From positions 1-63,045 of the forward strand of contig CAKXIK010000008.1 in NCBI GenBank assembly GCA_934875675.1: a stretch of 63,045 nt of DNA, read 5' to 3'. Positions within the stretch are counted from its first letter, which is position 1. Each line of letters begins with the position of its first letter. The DNA is from an uncultured bacterium. Lineage in GTDB: Bacteria > Bacillota > Clostridia > Oscillospirales > Acutalibacteraceae. The notes under the pieces are model-generated. The model was not told the DNA's origin. It did no database searches and saw only the letters and a program-made list of their open reading frames with translations. Made by a program: the position numbers and the translations under genes. Shown piece by piece: positions 25,407-33,448 of this stretch.

Positions 25407-26021
25407 TCAATCTGATGTTAAAATAAATTTGCCGAAATATTCAGGAGCATGGAAATCCGGCTGGGGAGTTCCCACGGGGTTCCAGCTGCCATAGTGCGGG
25501 TGAATGGTTTCGTCACCGCATTTGTAAAGATTGCCGAAAAACTCGTTGCTCCAGTTGCCGTAAACCTCCTGCAAAAACGCAAACGGAATGTAAAGCAGAT
25601 GTTGCCAGACTCCTCCGCAGATTCGATCCTCCAAAGCAAAGCGGGCGGCATCAAAGGAAAGTAATTTTCGGTTAGGGCGACCTTCACCCAAGCCGATCAT
25701 CATCATTCCGGTACAGTTCATTTCAAAATTGAGGTACCGTGCGTCCTGTTCCGGGCGCAGAAAAAATTCCATGCAGCTATCGCGGCAAATGGCTCCATTG
25801 TGCTGGCTGCAAACACTGCGCAGAGGAAATTCATCCGTGGAAAACAATACGGTAATGCCGCCGCAGCTTTTTAGCAGTCGGGCTGTGGTGTGGGGACGGT
25901 AACCCTTGTTTTCATCCCAGGCAAAACTGTCGATTGCAGCTTCTGCTGCGTGTTGCCAAAGTGTGCTGTCAAATGGTACAGCCCCGGGAAGCTCAACCGA
26001 TGCAATCTGATATGTTTTCAT
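25407..26021 (-). CDS. CBM9-like carbohydrate-binding protein (copy 1)
   Basis: The product has 204 residues, with AAAGGA 11 bases before the ATG. It begins MKTYQIASVELPG and has the family features IDSFAWDENKGYRPHTTARLL, RDSCMEFFLRP and YLNFEMNCTG, ending near WNPVGTPQPDFHAPEYFG. It is a stand-alone cytosolic protein of the carbohydrate-binding family 9-like group, with no secretion signal and no attached catalytic domain. It is a paralogue of the next gene upstream (26090-26707), matching it end to end at roughly half of positions by eye. The function is unknown. Confidence 0.85.
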   Translation of the reverse strand: MKTYQIASVELPGAVPFDSTLWQHAAEAAIDSFAWDENKGYRPHTTARLLKSCGGITVLFSTDEFPLRSVCSQHNGAICRDSCMEFFLRPEQDARYLNFEMNCTGMMMIGLGEGRPNRKLLSFDAARFALEDRICGGVWQHLLYIPFAFLQEVYGNWSNEFFGNLYKCGDETIHPHYGSWNPVGTPQPDFHAPEYFGKFILTSD

Positions 26022-26089
26022 GCTGTCAGCATTCCTTTCGCAATCATATTCAATCAGAGTTTTTGCAGATATTGTGTGAATTTACAAAA

Positions 26090-26707
26090 TCAATCTTGCG
26101 TCAGCATAAAAGTACCAAAGAACTGAGAAAGATGAAATTGCGGTTCGGGCCATGTTATCGGGCTCCAGCTGCCAAAATGAGGATGTTCGGTTTCATCGCC
26201 GCATTTGAAAAGATTCCCGCGGAATGCAGGTTCAATCTTTTCAAAATGCTGACGCAGAAAATCAAACGGAACATAAAGGCGATGAGTCCAGACACCGTTT
26301 TGGACCTTTGGCTGAATACGAAAGCGCTTTGCGTCAAAATCCAGCAGAGTGCGGTCGTCGGTATGCGTGCCAAGTCCCAACAAAAGCGCTCCGCGAGAAT
26401 TCATTTCAAAATTCAGATAACGGGGGTCTTCTGGATTCGGCTGAATAAAAAACTCGACGCAGCTGTCACACCAAACATCCTCGTTATTCTGTGTATATCT
26501 GGCAGTCAAAGGTGCTTCATCTGTGGTAAAAAGAACAGAAATTCCGCCACGGCTTGCAAGCAAACGGGCAGTAGTGTGGGGACGGTAACCCGTCCCGTTA
26601 TCCCAGGCAAACTGGTCAATTGCGGCTTCCTCAGCTTTTTGCCACAAAGGGCTTTCGGCAGGAACATCCTCAGGAAGACAGACATGTCGAATTTGATACG
26701 TTTTCAA
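26090..26707 (-). CDS. CBM9-like carbohydrate-binding protein (copy 2)
   Basis: The product has 205 residues if the TTG at 26707 is used. That start gives MKTYQIRHV, aligning exactly with the paralogue's MKTYQIASV, and has AAAGGA about 11 bases upstream, as in the paralogue. The in-frame ATG at 26719 abuts that site and is less likely. Conserved blocks are AAIDQFAWDNGTGYRPHTTARLL, CDSCVEFFIQP and YLNFEMNSRG. The gene arose with copy 1 by tandem duplication. No signal peptide or enzyme domain is visible. Confidence 0.83.
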   Translation of the reverse strand: MKTYQIRHVCLPEDVPAESPLWQKAEEAAIDQFAWDNGTGYRPHTTARLLASRGGISVLFTTDEAPLTARYTQNNEDVWCDSCVEFFIQPNPEDPRYLNFEMNSRGALLLGLGTHTDDRTLLDFDAKRFRIQPKVQNGVWTHRLYVPFDFLRQHFEKIEPAFRGNLFKCGDETEHPHFGSWSPITWPEPQFHLSQFFGTFMLTQD

Positions 26708-26803
26708 AGGGTCAAACATCCTTTCCACGGGTGCTGTAGATTCTGAATAAACGCAGGAAACCGGGGAAACCGCAGAGTTTCCCCGATTTAAAAAAAGCAT
26801 TTT

Positions 26804-27847
26804 TTATTTTACAGATACGTATTTTCTCTCTTCGCTGGCAATATAAGCAGCTTCCACAATCTTCTGTACCTGAATGGCATCGTCACCGGTCACAGGCGGA
26901 ACGGTATCATTGAGGATTGCATTGCCAAATCCTTCAATTTCCTTCGTATACATGTTTCCGAAGGTTACATCAAGATCTACCGGAGCAACATCTACTCGAT
27001 CCTGTGCAGCATCATAACCCAGCGCATCGTCTGAAATCAGCACTTCCACTTTGCCGGCTTCAATCTGGCTAATGGTGCCTTCGGCAAGAATGCTGCCGCG
27101 TGTTCCGTAGATTTCCATTCTGCAGCGGGCGGCAGCGTCAGGAATGTTAAAGTTTGCATCCACATAAGCCGTTGCGCCGTTGTCCATCTTCATAATCACA
27201 TTGGCGGAATCGTCAGCGGAGTAGTTGAAGGTTTCGTTTCCGACAAATGCAGCAACTTCGGTTGCCTTGCTGCCGGTGATGTATTGCAGCAGATCAATGC
27301 AATGGATACCCATATCCATCAAAGCACCGCCGCCGGAACGTTTTTTGTCCTGACGCCAGTTGCCCGGAATTTCGGGGTACCAGCAGGTCAGCTGTGCGCG
27401 CATCGAAACGATCTGACCAAGCTTCTTTTCGGCAAGGAGATCCTTCATTGCCTGATGATAGGCATGATAGCGCATCATCAGTCCGGCACCCAGCTTGACG
27501 CCTTGCTTTTTGCACTCATCTGCAATTTCCTGCGACTCCGCAGCAGTCAGTGCAAGCGGCTTTTCGCAGAGAATGTGTTTTTTTGCCTTAGCTGCGGCGA
27601 ATGCCTGTGTCTTGTGGCAAAACACAGGGGATGCGATATATACGGCGTCGATCTCATCAAGAGCGAGGAGATCGGCTTCGTTTGTAAAGGAGTACTTTGC
27701 GCCGTATTTCTCCTGAACTTTCTTAGCAAAGTCCGGGTTGGTGTCCATTACAGCTACCAGCTCGGCGTTTTCTGCCAGCATCATGCCCGGCAGAGTTCTG
27801 CGGTCGGCAATTCCACCGCATCCAATGACGCCCCATTTGATTTTCAT
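26804..27847 (-). CDS. Gfo/Idh/MocA family dehydrogenase
   Basis: The product has 347 residues from the ATG at 27847, 12 bases behind AAAGGA; the upstream TTG at 27859 touches that site. The Rossmann motif is VIGCGGIADRR, the EKP motif reads CEKPLALT, and the catalytic-region segment SGGGALMDMGIHCIDLLQY has the standard Gly-rich loop with Asp and His. It should oxidise or reduce a sugar or cyclitol hydroxyl with NAD(P). It is probably co-transcribed with the two CBM9-like genes and the PIG-L gene. Confidence 0.93.
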   Translation of the reverse strand: MKIKWGVIGCGGIADRRTLPGMMLAENAELVAVMDTNPDFAKKVQEKYGAKYSFTNEADLLALDEIDAVYIASPVFCHKTQAFAAAKAKKHILCEKPLALTAAESQEIADECKKQGVKLGAGLMMRYHAYHQAMKDLLAEKKLGQIVSMRAQLTCWYPEIPGNWRQDKKRSGGGALMDMGIHCIDLLQYITGSKATEVAAFVGNETFNYSADDSANVIMKMDNGATAYVDANFNIPDAAARCRMEIYGTRGSILAEGTISQIEAGKVEVLISDDALGYDAAQDRVDVAPVDLDVTFGNMYTKEIEGFGNAILNDTVPPVTGDDAIQVQKIVEAAYIASEERKYVSVK

Positions 27848-27922
27848 CTCAAAGACCAATCCTTTCGTGCGGCAGGTGAATTTGTTTTGGAATAAAACCT
27901 GTACCGCTTTCTGAAAACAAAA

Positions 27923-27944
27923 AACGCGGTTTTTTAATCGCGTT
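27923..27944. terminator. Short bidirectional hairpin upstream of the Gfo/Idh gene
   Basis: AACGCG (27923-27928) pairs with CGCGTT (27939-27944), with T-rich runs on both sides (CTTTTT forward, TTTTGTTTT on the reverse strand). It follows the stronger terminator at 27982 on the reverse strand and may act as a backup. Confidence 0.5.
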
Positions 27945-27981
27945 CTTTTTCGAAGAACGGAAAATGCAAAAAATAGAGAAA

Positions 27982-28021
27982 ACCCCTGTGTAATTCTAAA
28001 CGATCAAAACGACACAGGGGT
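27982..28021 (-). terminator. Terminator after the DegT-type aminotransferase
   Basis: On the reverse strand ACCCCTGTGT (28021-28012) pairs with ACACAGGGGT (27991-27982), followed by TTTCTC and then a T run. It separates the aminotransferase from the downstream Gfo/Idh operon. Confidence 0.8.
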
Positions 28022-28055
28022 CGTTCACTGCAAAGAGTGAAGTGGAAAATTCAGA

Positions 28056-29318
28056 TTATTTGCCAACCTTTTTTGCAGCGTTGCGGATGCCGGCAATAAT
28101 CATATCACAATCGTCCTTGGTCAGACGCGGATGCTGCGGGGTATTAAACTCTCTGCGATAGAAGAAGTTTTCTGCGTTCGGGCAGTGGGAAACAGCCTTG
28201 TACTGCTGGAATGCCTGCAGGTCATAAGTCGGCTGATAATGCAGAATACCCTGAACGCCTTCTTCTTTATAGAGGCAGCGCAGGAAATCATCACGGGATG
28301 CACCGAGTTCCTGTTCCTCAATGCAAACGGTGTAAAGATGATAAATATGTCTGCAGTTCGGGTCTTCGTAAACCGGAGTGACACCCTTAATACCGCTGAT
28401 GCCTTCGGTGATGTAACGGCCGATCTCGATGCGTTTTTCGTTGAGCATTTCGAGCTTCTTCATCTGCTCCACGCCAACAGCACCCTGAGCTTCGTTCATG
28501 CGGTAGTTGTTGCCCCATTTGCCGCCAACCAGTCTGTTGTCAAAATGGGAAGGAATCCAGTAATCGGTCTGTTTTTCCCAGTTGAAGTTACCCATGCAGC
28601 GGAGCTTATCAATCGCTTCGGCATACATATCGTTGTTGCAGGTAACCATGCCGCCTTCGCCCAGTGTGGTGATGTTTTTCAGCGAATGGAAGCTGAAGCT
28701 TGCAAAATCGCCGATGGAACCGGCCTGACGACCCTTATAAGTTGCGCCCGGTGCATGTGCGCAGTCTTCCACCACGATGAGGTGATAACGCTTCGCAATG
28801 TCCATAATCGGATCCATATCGACCATCTGTCCGCCGTAATGAACCACATAGATTGCCTTGGTGCGGTTGGTGACCAGTTTTTCCACCTGAGCCGGGTCAA
28901 TGTTGAAAGTTCGGGGATCAATATCCGCATAAACTGGGGTTGCACCTTCCTTAACGATGACCAAGGAAGTGGCAACAAAGGTGTTCGGCGTTACGATGAC
29001 TTCATCACCGGGGCGCAGACCGATTGCCTGAGAAATAACATGCAGACCGGTGGTGCAGTTGGAAACAGCCAGTGCGTGCTTAACGCCGAGCTTCTCCTTG
29101 AACATATGCTGAAATTCCTGAACCTTCGGGCCCATGGTCAGGGAGTCCTTATGCATAGTGCCAAGGACTGCTTTTTCTTCGGCCTCGTCATAGATGCTGC
29201 CAAAGAAAGAATACGGAACTTTCAGCTGTACATCTTCGTCAACGGCATAGCTGCTGGTGATACCGCCTTCGGTTTCTTTGCCGACACTGAGGTTGGTTGA
29301 TTTGCTGGTTTCACTCAT
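28056..29318 (-). CDS. DegT/DnrJ/EryC1-family PLP aminotransferase
   Basis: The product has 420 residues, with AAGGAGG 9 bases before the ATG. The fold type I aminotransferase features are SNCTTGLHVISQAIGL, VEDCAHAPGATYKGR (PLP-binding Asp) and FSFHSLKNITTLGEGG, whose Lys is the expected Schiff-base residue. The family transfers an amino group to a keto-sugar. The first 30 residues, Ser/Thr-rich before VPYSFFG, are an unusual extension. With the neighbouring dehydrogenase and deacetylase it could form a keto-sugar to amino-sugar sequence, or run in the reverse, catabolic sense. Confidence 0.93.
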   Translation of the reverse strand: MSETSKSTNLSVGKETEGGITSSYAVDEDVQLKVPYSFFGSIYDEAEEKAVLGTMHKDSLTMGPKVQEFQHMFKEKLGVKHALAVSNCTTGLHVISQAIGLRPGDEVIVTPNTFVATSLVIVKEGATPVYADIDPRTFNIDPAQVEKLVTNRTKAIYVVHYGGQMVDMDPIMDIAKRYHLIVVEDCAHAPGATYKGRQAGSIGDFASFSFHSLKNITTLGEGGMVTCNNDMYAEAIDKLRCMGNFNWEKQTDYWIPSHFDNRLVGGKWGNNYRMNEAQGAVGVEQMKKLEMLNEKRIEIGRYITEGISGIKGVTPVYEDPNCRHIYHLYTVCIEEQELGASRDDFLRCLYKEEGVQGILHYQPTYDLQAFQQYKAVSHCPNAENFFYRREFNTPQHPRLTKDDCDMIIAGIRNAAKKVGK

Positions 29319-29400
29319 TGGAATTGCCTCCTTAATGAATATTATACTGATTCTGAAAAAGCGGTATAAAAATCAGGGAAAAAGCTTTTGTATATGCGAT

Positions 29401-29440
29401 TTTCCGAAATTTTATCTGCCGTTTTTATAGAGATCAGTAT
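29401..29440 (-). promoter_or_regulatory. Element shared with the methyltransferase upstream region
   Basis: TTTCCGAAATTTTATCTGCCGTTT (as 29401-29413 plus 29414-29424 on the + strand) recurs with one inserted A and one substitution at 43965-43989. Similarity continues to about 29440 (ATAGAGATCAGTATTG versus ATAAAAATTAATATTG). Both copies lie upstream of reverse-strand genes, about 80-100 bases from the start codon. A shared promoter or operator is likely. Confidence 0.5.
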
Positions 29441-29482
29441 TGAATACACCGCGGTTGGTGAACCGGGCGTATTAACCGGGAA

Positions 29483-30664
29483 TTAAAGGGGAAATACCGA
29501 TTCAAAAATGCTGTCGCACAAGCGGACTGCGATTCCGCGGCAAGAATCACTATCATCAATACAAACCTGCTCCACCGTAAGCTTACGAGTCAATTCAGAG
29601 TAAGCACGTTGCTTCATGCAATGAATCGCCGAGGAGAAAAATTCATTGCATCCGGTATAGGTTCCGCTGTTGAGAATAATTTTTTCCGGATGAAAAATAT
29701 TGATGACGCTTGCAAGGCCGATGCCTAAATATTCACCGCACTCATCAATAATCCGGATTGCATCTGGGTCTTTGCGCTGGCAGGCTTCCACCACATTTGC
29801 AAAGGTGGCATCCGGACATTCCGGATGAGCTTCGCGATAAAGCCGTGCAATCCGCAGCGGAGAACACATCGCTTCCAGACAGCCATGATTTCCGCAAAAA
29901 CAAAGATCACCTTTGCGTTCCACTGTTGTATGGCCAATTTCGCCAATCAGGGAACGGTTGAGCTTTCCGTTGATAAACTGAACCGCGCCGACACCATTGT
30001 CCAGGTCCAGAAAGATCACGTTGCGTTCATGCAGTCCTTTTTCGTGGCTCAACTGCCAGACCGCGCGCGTAATCGAAATATTTTCAATAAAGACAGGCTT
30101 GTTAAAATATTGCTCCAGTTCTTCGCGGACATTATATGCTTTCCAGTGCAGGCTGATGGAAAGAACATAGTTGCTGTCCTCCAAAACCAGACCAGAAACC
30201 GCGATTCCGATACCCAGAACATTTGAATCCTGATTGCGGTTCAGCATTGGCATCACCGCATCACGGATGCACTGCAAGATTTGCCGGGAACCAGATTCAT
30301 CTTCAGCGAAAACAGGCAAAGCCACCGAATCCTGATCATAAATTGTGCCAGTCAGATCAGTGCAGCAGACCGTAATTTTTTCGCTTTCCAGATAAACGCA
30401 AATCAGCCGGTATGCACGGCCGTTAAAACGCAGTAATGTTGCCTTGCGGCCAACGCGGCTCATGTTTTCCACACCGGTTTCGGCAACGACGCGCTGCTCC
30501 ATCAAATAATTGACAATATTCGTGATGGACGAAAGTGAAAGGCCGGTTGCTTCTGCTACTGCAGGGCGAGAAACAGGCGCGTTGTTTCGAATGCAGTCCA
30601 GTACCTGCAAACGGTTCATTTTTTGCATCAATTGCGCGTTTCCAACTGTTTTTTTTGCCGCCAT
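29483..30664 (-). CDS. ROK-family transcriptional regulator (XylR/NagC-like)
   Basis: The product has 393 residues from the ATG at 30664, 7 bases behind GGGAG; an ATG two codons upstream is too close to that site. The N-terminal winged helix (NRLQVLDCIRNNAPVSRPAVAEATGLSLSSITNIVNYL) precedes a ROK sugar-kinase-like domain with DLDNGVGAVQFINGKL, the zinc motif GHTTVERKGDLCFCGNHGCLEA (shown as two parts around the Cys cluster) and GLASVINIFHPEKIIL. It should bind a sugar or phosphosugar and release DNA. It is divergent from the GH35 gene and has a near-perfect palindrome on its own promoter. Confidence 0.93.
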   Translation of the reverse strand: MAAKKTVGNAQLMQKMNRLQVLDCIRNNAPVSRPAVAEATGLSLSSITNIVNYLMEQRVVAETGVENMSRVGRKATLLRFNGRAYRLICVYLESEKITVCCTDLTGTIYDQDSVALPVFAEDESGSRQILQCIRDAVMPMLNRNQDSNVLGIGIAVSGLVLEDSNYVLSISLHWKAYNVREELEQYFNKPVFIENISITRAVWQLSHEKGLHERNVIFLDLDNGVGAVQFINGKLNRSLIGEIGHTTVERKGDLCFCGNHGCLEAMCSPLRIARLYREAHPECPDATFANVVEACQRKDPDAIRIIDECGEYLGIGLASVINIFHPEKIILNSGTYTGCNEFFSSAIHCMKQRAYSELTRKLTVEQVCIDDSDSCRGIAVRLCDSIFESVFPL

Positions 30665-30679
30665 TGTCATACTCCCGTC

Positions 30680-30704
30680 AATTTATTTATTCACTAAATA
30701 AATT
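30680..30704. promoter_or_regulatory. Palindromic operator of the ROK regulator
   Basis: AATTTATTTA (30680-30689) and its exact reverse complement TAAATAAATT (30695-30704) flank a 5-base centre. The site overlaps the -10 box of the ROK gene and would block its transcription when occupied. Confidence 0.75.
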
Positions 30705-30730
30705 ATAATCATTCCATTTTAAAAAGTCAA
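30702..30730 (-). promoter_or_regulatory. Strong promoter of the ROK gene
   Basis: On the reverse strand TTGACT (30730-30725) and TATAAT (30707-30702) are 17 bases apart, one of the best promoter matches in the window. Confidence 0.85.
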
Positions 30731-30857
30731 CTGCTTTTAAAATAAAAAACAAATTACCTGACCAATGTTCACCACATTTTAAAGAAACAAAAAAGGTTTT
30801 ATGTGAAATATTTATCATGCATGCAACTTTTACACTCAAAAATGAGCTCAATTTACA

Positions 30858-30886
30858 TTGTTTTTTGTCCTGTGTTTTGATACAAT
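30858..30886 (+). promoter_or_regulatory. Promoter of the GH35 gene
   Basis: TTGTTT (30858-30863) and TACAAT (30881-30886) are 17 bases apart; transcription should begin near 30893, giving a leader of about 140 bases. Confidence 0.65.
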
Positions 30887-30908
30887 CAAAATAAGTTTAT
30901 CCGCATTG

Positions 30909-30951
30909 AGCAACAAATTGGTTTTCATGACAATCGCGGTCATTTGTTGCT
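30909..30951 (+). other. Hairpin in the GH35 leader
   Basis: AGCAACAA (30909-30916) pairs with TTGTTGCT (30944-30951), and inside it ATGAC pairs with GTCAT, directly stacked on the 3' side with a bulge on the 5' side. It lies just after the predicted transcription start, so it may be an operator or a message-stabilising leader structure. No T run follows. Confidence 0.45.
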
Positions 30952-31034
30952 GTGAACGCGGAATTTATTCTTGATTAATCTGTAAAAAACGGAGCCGCAG
31001 AGCGGTGGCTTCGCAGTGAAAGGAAGATGAGATC

Positions 31035-32771
31035 GTGCTGGAAATTTGTGGGGAACAGTTTTATCTCAACGGAGAGGAATTTAAAATCCATGCGGGTGCG
31101 ATTCACTATTTTCGTACGCTGCCGGAATACTGGGAGGATCGTCTGCTTAAGCTGAAGTTGGCGGGATTTAATACGGTGGAAACTTATGTGTGCTGGAATA
31201 TGCATGAGCCGCAAAAAGGAACCTTCGATTTTTCAGGTATTTTGGATGTAGAGCGTTTTTTGAGCATTGCGCAGAAACTGGGGCTTTATGCGATTGTACG
31301 CCCGGCGCCATATATTTGTGCAGAGTGGGATTTTGGCGGGCTGCCGGCTTGGCTGCTGCGTGAACCAAATCTGCATGTACGTTGTGCGGATCCTGCATAT
31401 CTTGCACATGTGGAGGATTTTTACCGTGAGCTTCTGCCGCGTTTTGTTCCGCACCAATTGAATTGCGGCGGAAATATTATCATGATGCAGGTGGAAAACG
31501 AATACGGAAGCTTTGGCAATGACAAAGAATATCTGCGTGCCATGGAACGCATCATGCGCGAAAACGGCATTACGGTACCGCTCTTTACATCGGATGGCCC
31601 GGATGACGGCATGTTAACAGGCGGTACACTGCCGGATATGCTCAAGGTGGTCAACTTTGGTTCCCGCACGCGGGAGGCACTTGAAAAGCTGCGCGAGTTT
31701 GATCCGGGTAAACCGTTGATGTGCGGTGAGTTTTGGAACGGATGGTTTGATCATTGGGGAGAGAAGCACCACACGCAGAAGGTTGAAAATGTGGAAAAAG
31801 AATTAAAGACCTTTCTGGAGATGGGCGCAAGTTTTAGCTTTTATATGTTCCATGGCGGTACCAACTTTGGCTTCACCGCCGGAGCAAACTACGACGATCA
31901 GTACGATCCCACCGTTACCAGCTATGATGACGATGCTCTTTTGACCGAATGGGGCGACTATACACCCAAATACCATGCAGTGCGCAAAATACTGCACGAA
32001 GCGGCAAACCGTCCGCTGGAACCGCTGCCCGAATCACCGGCACTGCAGAATATCGGCAAGGTTCGCCTCACACAATCCGCTTCACTTCTGGAACAGGCGG
32101 AGACAGTTGGCGAGCGCCATACATCGGTTTTTCCCAAAACCATGGAACAGCTGGGACAAAACAGTGGCATGATGCTGTATCGCACAAGGATTGCAGGCCC
32201 TTACAACTGGGAAGAACTGTTCATTGACGGGCTGCATGACCGCGCACACGTTTTTCTGGATGGAAAGCTGATGGGAATCGTGTATCGCAACGAAAAAGAA
32301 CAGATGGTGCGCATTCCCAAAATCCCAAAGGAGGGCGCAACGCTGGAAATTCTGGTGGAAGCCATGGGACGTGTTAATTATGGGCCCCACCTGATGGACA
32401 GCAAAGGCATCACAGGATGTGTGCGCCTTTGGAATCAGCAGCTGTCTCACTGGGAAATTTTCACCCTGCCGCTGGATAATCTGGATCAGCTCAAATTCAG
32501 CGAGGGGACAGACGCGCTGAAACCGGCAATTTTGCAGGGAACTTTTTCCGCTTCCTCCAAGGCGGATTGCTTTGCCCATTTAGTGGGATTCACGAAGGGA
32601 ATTGTCTTTGTGAATGGGTTCAACCTTGGCCGATATTGGAAAATCGGGCCGCAGCAGTCGCTGTATTTGCCGGGCGTTCTGCTCAAGGAAGAAAATGAAA
32701 TTCTTGTTCTCGAGCTCGACGGAACGGACACCGATACCATTACAATTACGGATCATCACACGCTTGGTTAA
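31035..32771 (+). CDS. Glycoside hydrolase family 35 beta-galactosidase
   Basis: The product has 578 residues and starts at GTG behind AAAGGAAG. GH35 TIM-barrel motifs are clear: HAGAIHYFRTLPEYW, GFNTVETYVCWNMHEP, RPAPYICAEWDFGGLPAWL, the acid/base Glu156 in QVENEYGSF and the nucleophile Glu232 in MCGEFWNGWFDHWG. Two beta-sandwich domains follow, ending NGFNLGRYWKIGPQQSLYLPG. There is no signal peptide, so it cleaves imported beta-galactosides in the cytosol. It is divergent from the ROK regulator, its likely controller. Confidence 0.97.
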   Translation: MLEICGEQFYLNGEEFKIHAGAIHYFRTLPEYWEDRLLKLKLAGFNTVETYVCWNMHEPQKGTFDFSGILDVERFLSIAQKLGLYAIVRPAPYICAEWDFGGLPAWLLREPNLHVRCADPAYLAHVEDFYRELLPRFVPHQLNCGGNIIMMQVENEYGSFGNDKEYLRAMERIMRENGITVPLFTSDGPDDGMLTGGTLPDMLKVVNFGSRTREALEKLREFDPGKPLMCGEFWNGWFDHWGEKHHTQKVENVEKELKTFLEMGASFSFYMFHGGTNFGFTAGANYDDQYDPTVTSYDDDALLTEWGDYTPKYHAVRKILHEAANRPLEPLPESPALQNIGKVRLTQSASLLEQAETVGERHTSVFPKTMEQLGQNSGMMLYRTRIAGPYNWEELFIDGLHDRAHVFLDGKLMGIVYRNEKEQMVRIPKIPKEGATLEILVEAMGRVNYGPHLMDSKGITGCVRLWNQQLSHWEIFTLPLDNLDQLKFSEGTDALKPAILQGTFSASSKADCFAHLVGFTKGIVFVNGFNLGRYWKIGPQQSLYLPGVLLKEENEILVLELDGTDTDTITITDHHTLG

Positions 32772-32786
32772 AATGATTATATAAAG

Positions 32787-32836
32787 AAAAGCTGCCGCAG
32801 TTTCTGCAAAAGAGAAAACTGCGGTAGCTTTTCCTG
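32787..32836 (+). terminator. Terminator after the GH35 gene
   Basis: AAAAGCTGCCGCAGTTT (32787-32803) pairs with AAACTGCGGTAGCTTTT (32816-32832), with one wobble, ending in a T run. Confidence 0.93.
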
Positions 32837-32862
32837 TTCAGTAAATTATTTTAAAAAAACCA

Positions 32863-32897
32863 TTGACACCACAAACTGTACATGATATGATTACAGT
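32863..32897 (+). promoter_or_regulatory. Consensus promoter with built-in inverted repeat for the Rrf2 operon
   Basis: TTGACA (32863-32868) and TATGAT (32886-32891) are 17 bases apart. ACTGTA (32875-32880) and TACAGT (32892-32897) form an inverted repeat around the -10 box. Further TACAG (32919) and CTGTA (32934) half-sites follow. Such symmetry suits a dimeric Rrf2 repressor acting on its own operon. Confidence 0.8.
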
Positions 32898-32964
32898 ATC
32901 AAATGAAACAAAAATAATTACAGTAAGAATTTGCTGTATGCATTAAAAAAGAAGGTGGAAACAG

Positions 32965-33387
32965 TTGAAAAGCGATTTTTGCGTTGCGGTGCATCTGCTG
33001 GTTTTTTTGAATCATAAGGGGCGGTCGCTTTCCAGTGAAGAGCTGGCGGAAAATATTTGCACCAATGCAGCAAGGGTGCGCAAGGTGGCGGCAAAGCTGA
33101 AAACAGCAGGGCTTATTGAGACCAAAGAAGGAGTGGAGGGCGGTTACCGCTTTGTTGGCGACGCTGCAAAAGTGACACTGGAACAAGTTCGGGCGGCACT
33201 GGGGCTGCGCGTGGTGGAAACTAACTGGTTGAGTGGTGACATGGATCAGCCATGTCTGGTTTCATCGGGTATGGCAGGAATTATGCAGGAAATTCTGGAT
33301 CATTTGGATGATTGTTGTCGCAGAGAGCTTGAACAAAAAACAATTGCAGATATCGATCGTCAGATTTTTAAAAATTTACATGCGTAA
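32965..33387 (+). CDS. Rrf2-family transcriptional regulator
   Basis: The product has 140 residues. It starts at TTG, 6 bases behind GAAGGTGG. The winged helix (DFCVAVHLLVFLNHKG, SSEELAENICTNAARVRKVAAKL, GGYRF wing) is typical of Rrf2. Only two Cys besides Cys6 and Cys36 are adjacent (DDCCRREL), so the classical three-Cys Fe-S cluster of IscR/NsrR is not evident; the closer relatives are YwnA-like regulators that sense redox through cysteine. It leads a three-gene redox operon and probably represses it. Confidence 0.92.
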   Translation: MKSDFCVAVHLLVFLNHKGRSLSSEELAENICTNAARVRKVAAKLKTAGLIETKEGVEGGYRFVGDAAKVTLEQVRAALGLRVVETNWLSGDMDQPCLVSSGMAGIMQEILDHLDDCCRRELEQKTIADIDRQIFKNLHA

Positions 33388-33448
33388 TGGATTGCAATAT
33401 GATGCAGTCAAATAACATCGGAGCAACGTCTCCACGAAAGGAAGATTT

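Noticed and set aside
28131..29300. A 389-codon + strand frame opposite the DegT aminotransferase
   Set aside because: Shadow of a clear PLP enzyme gene; no start signal and no family features.
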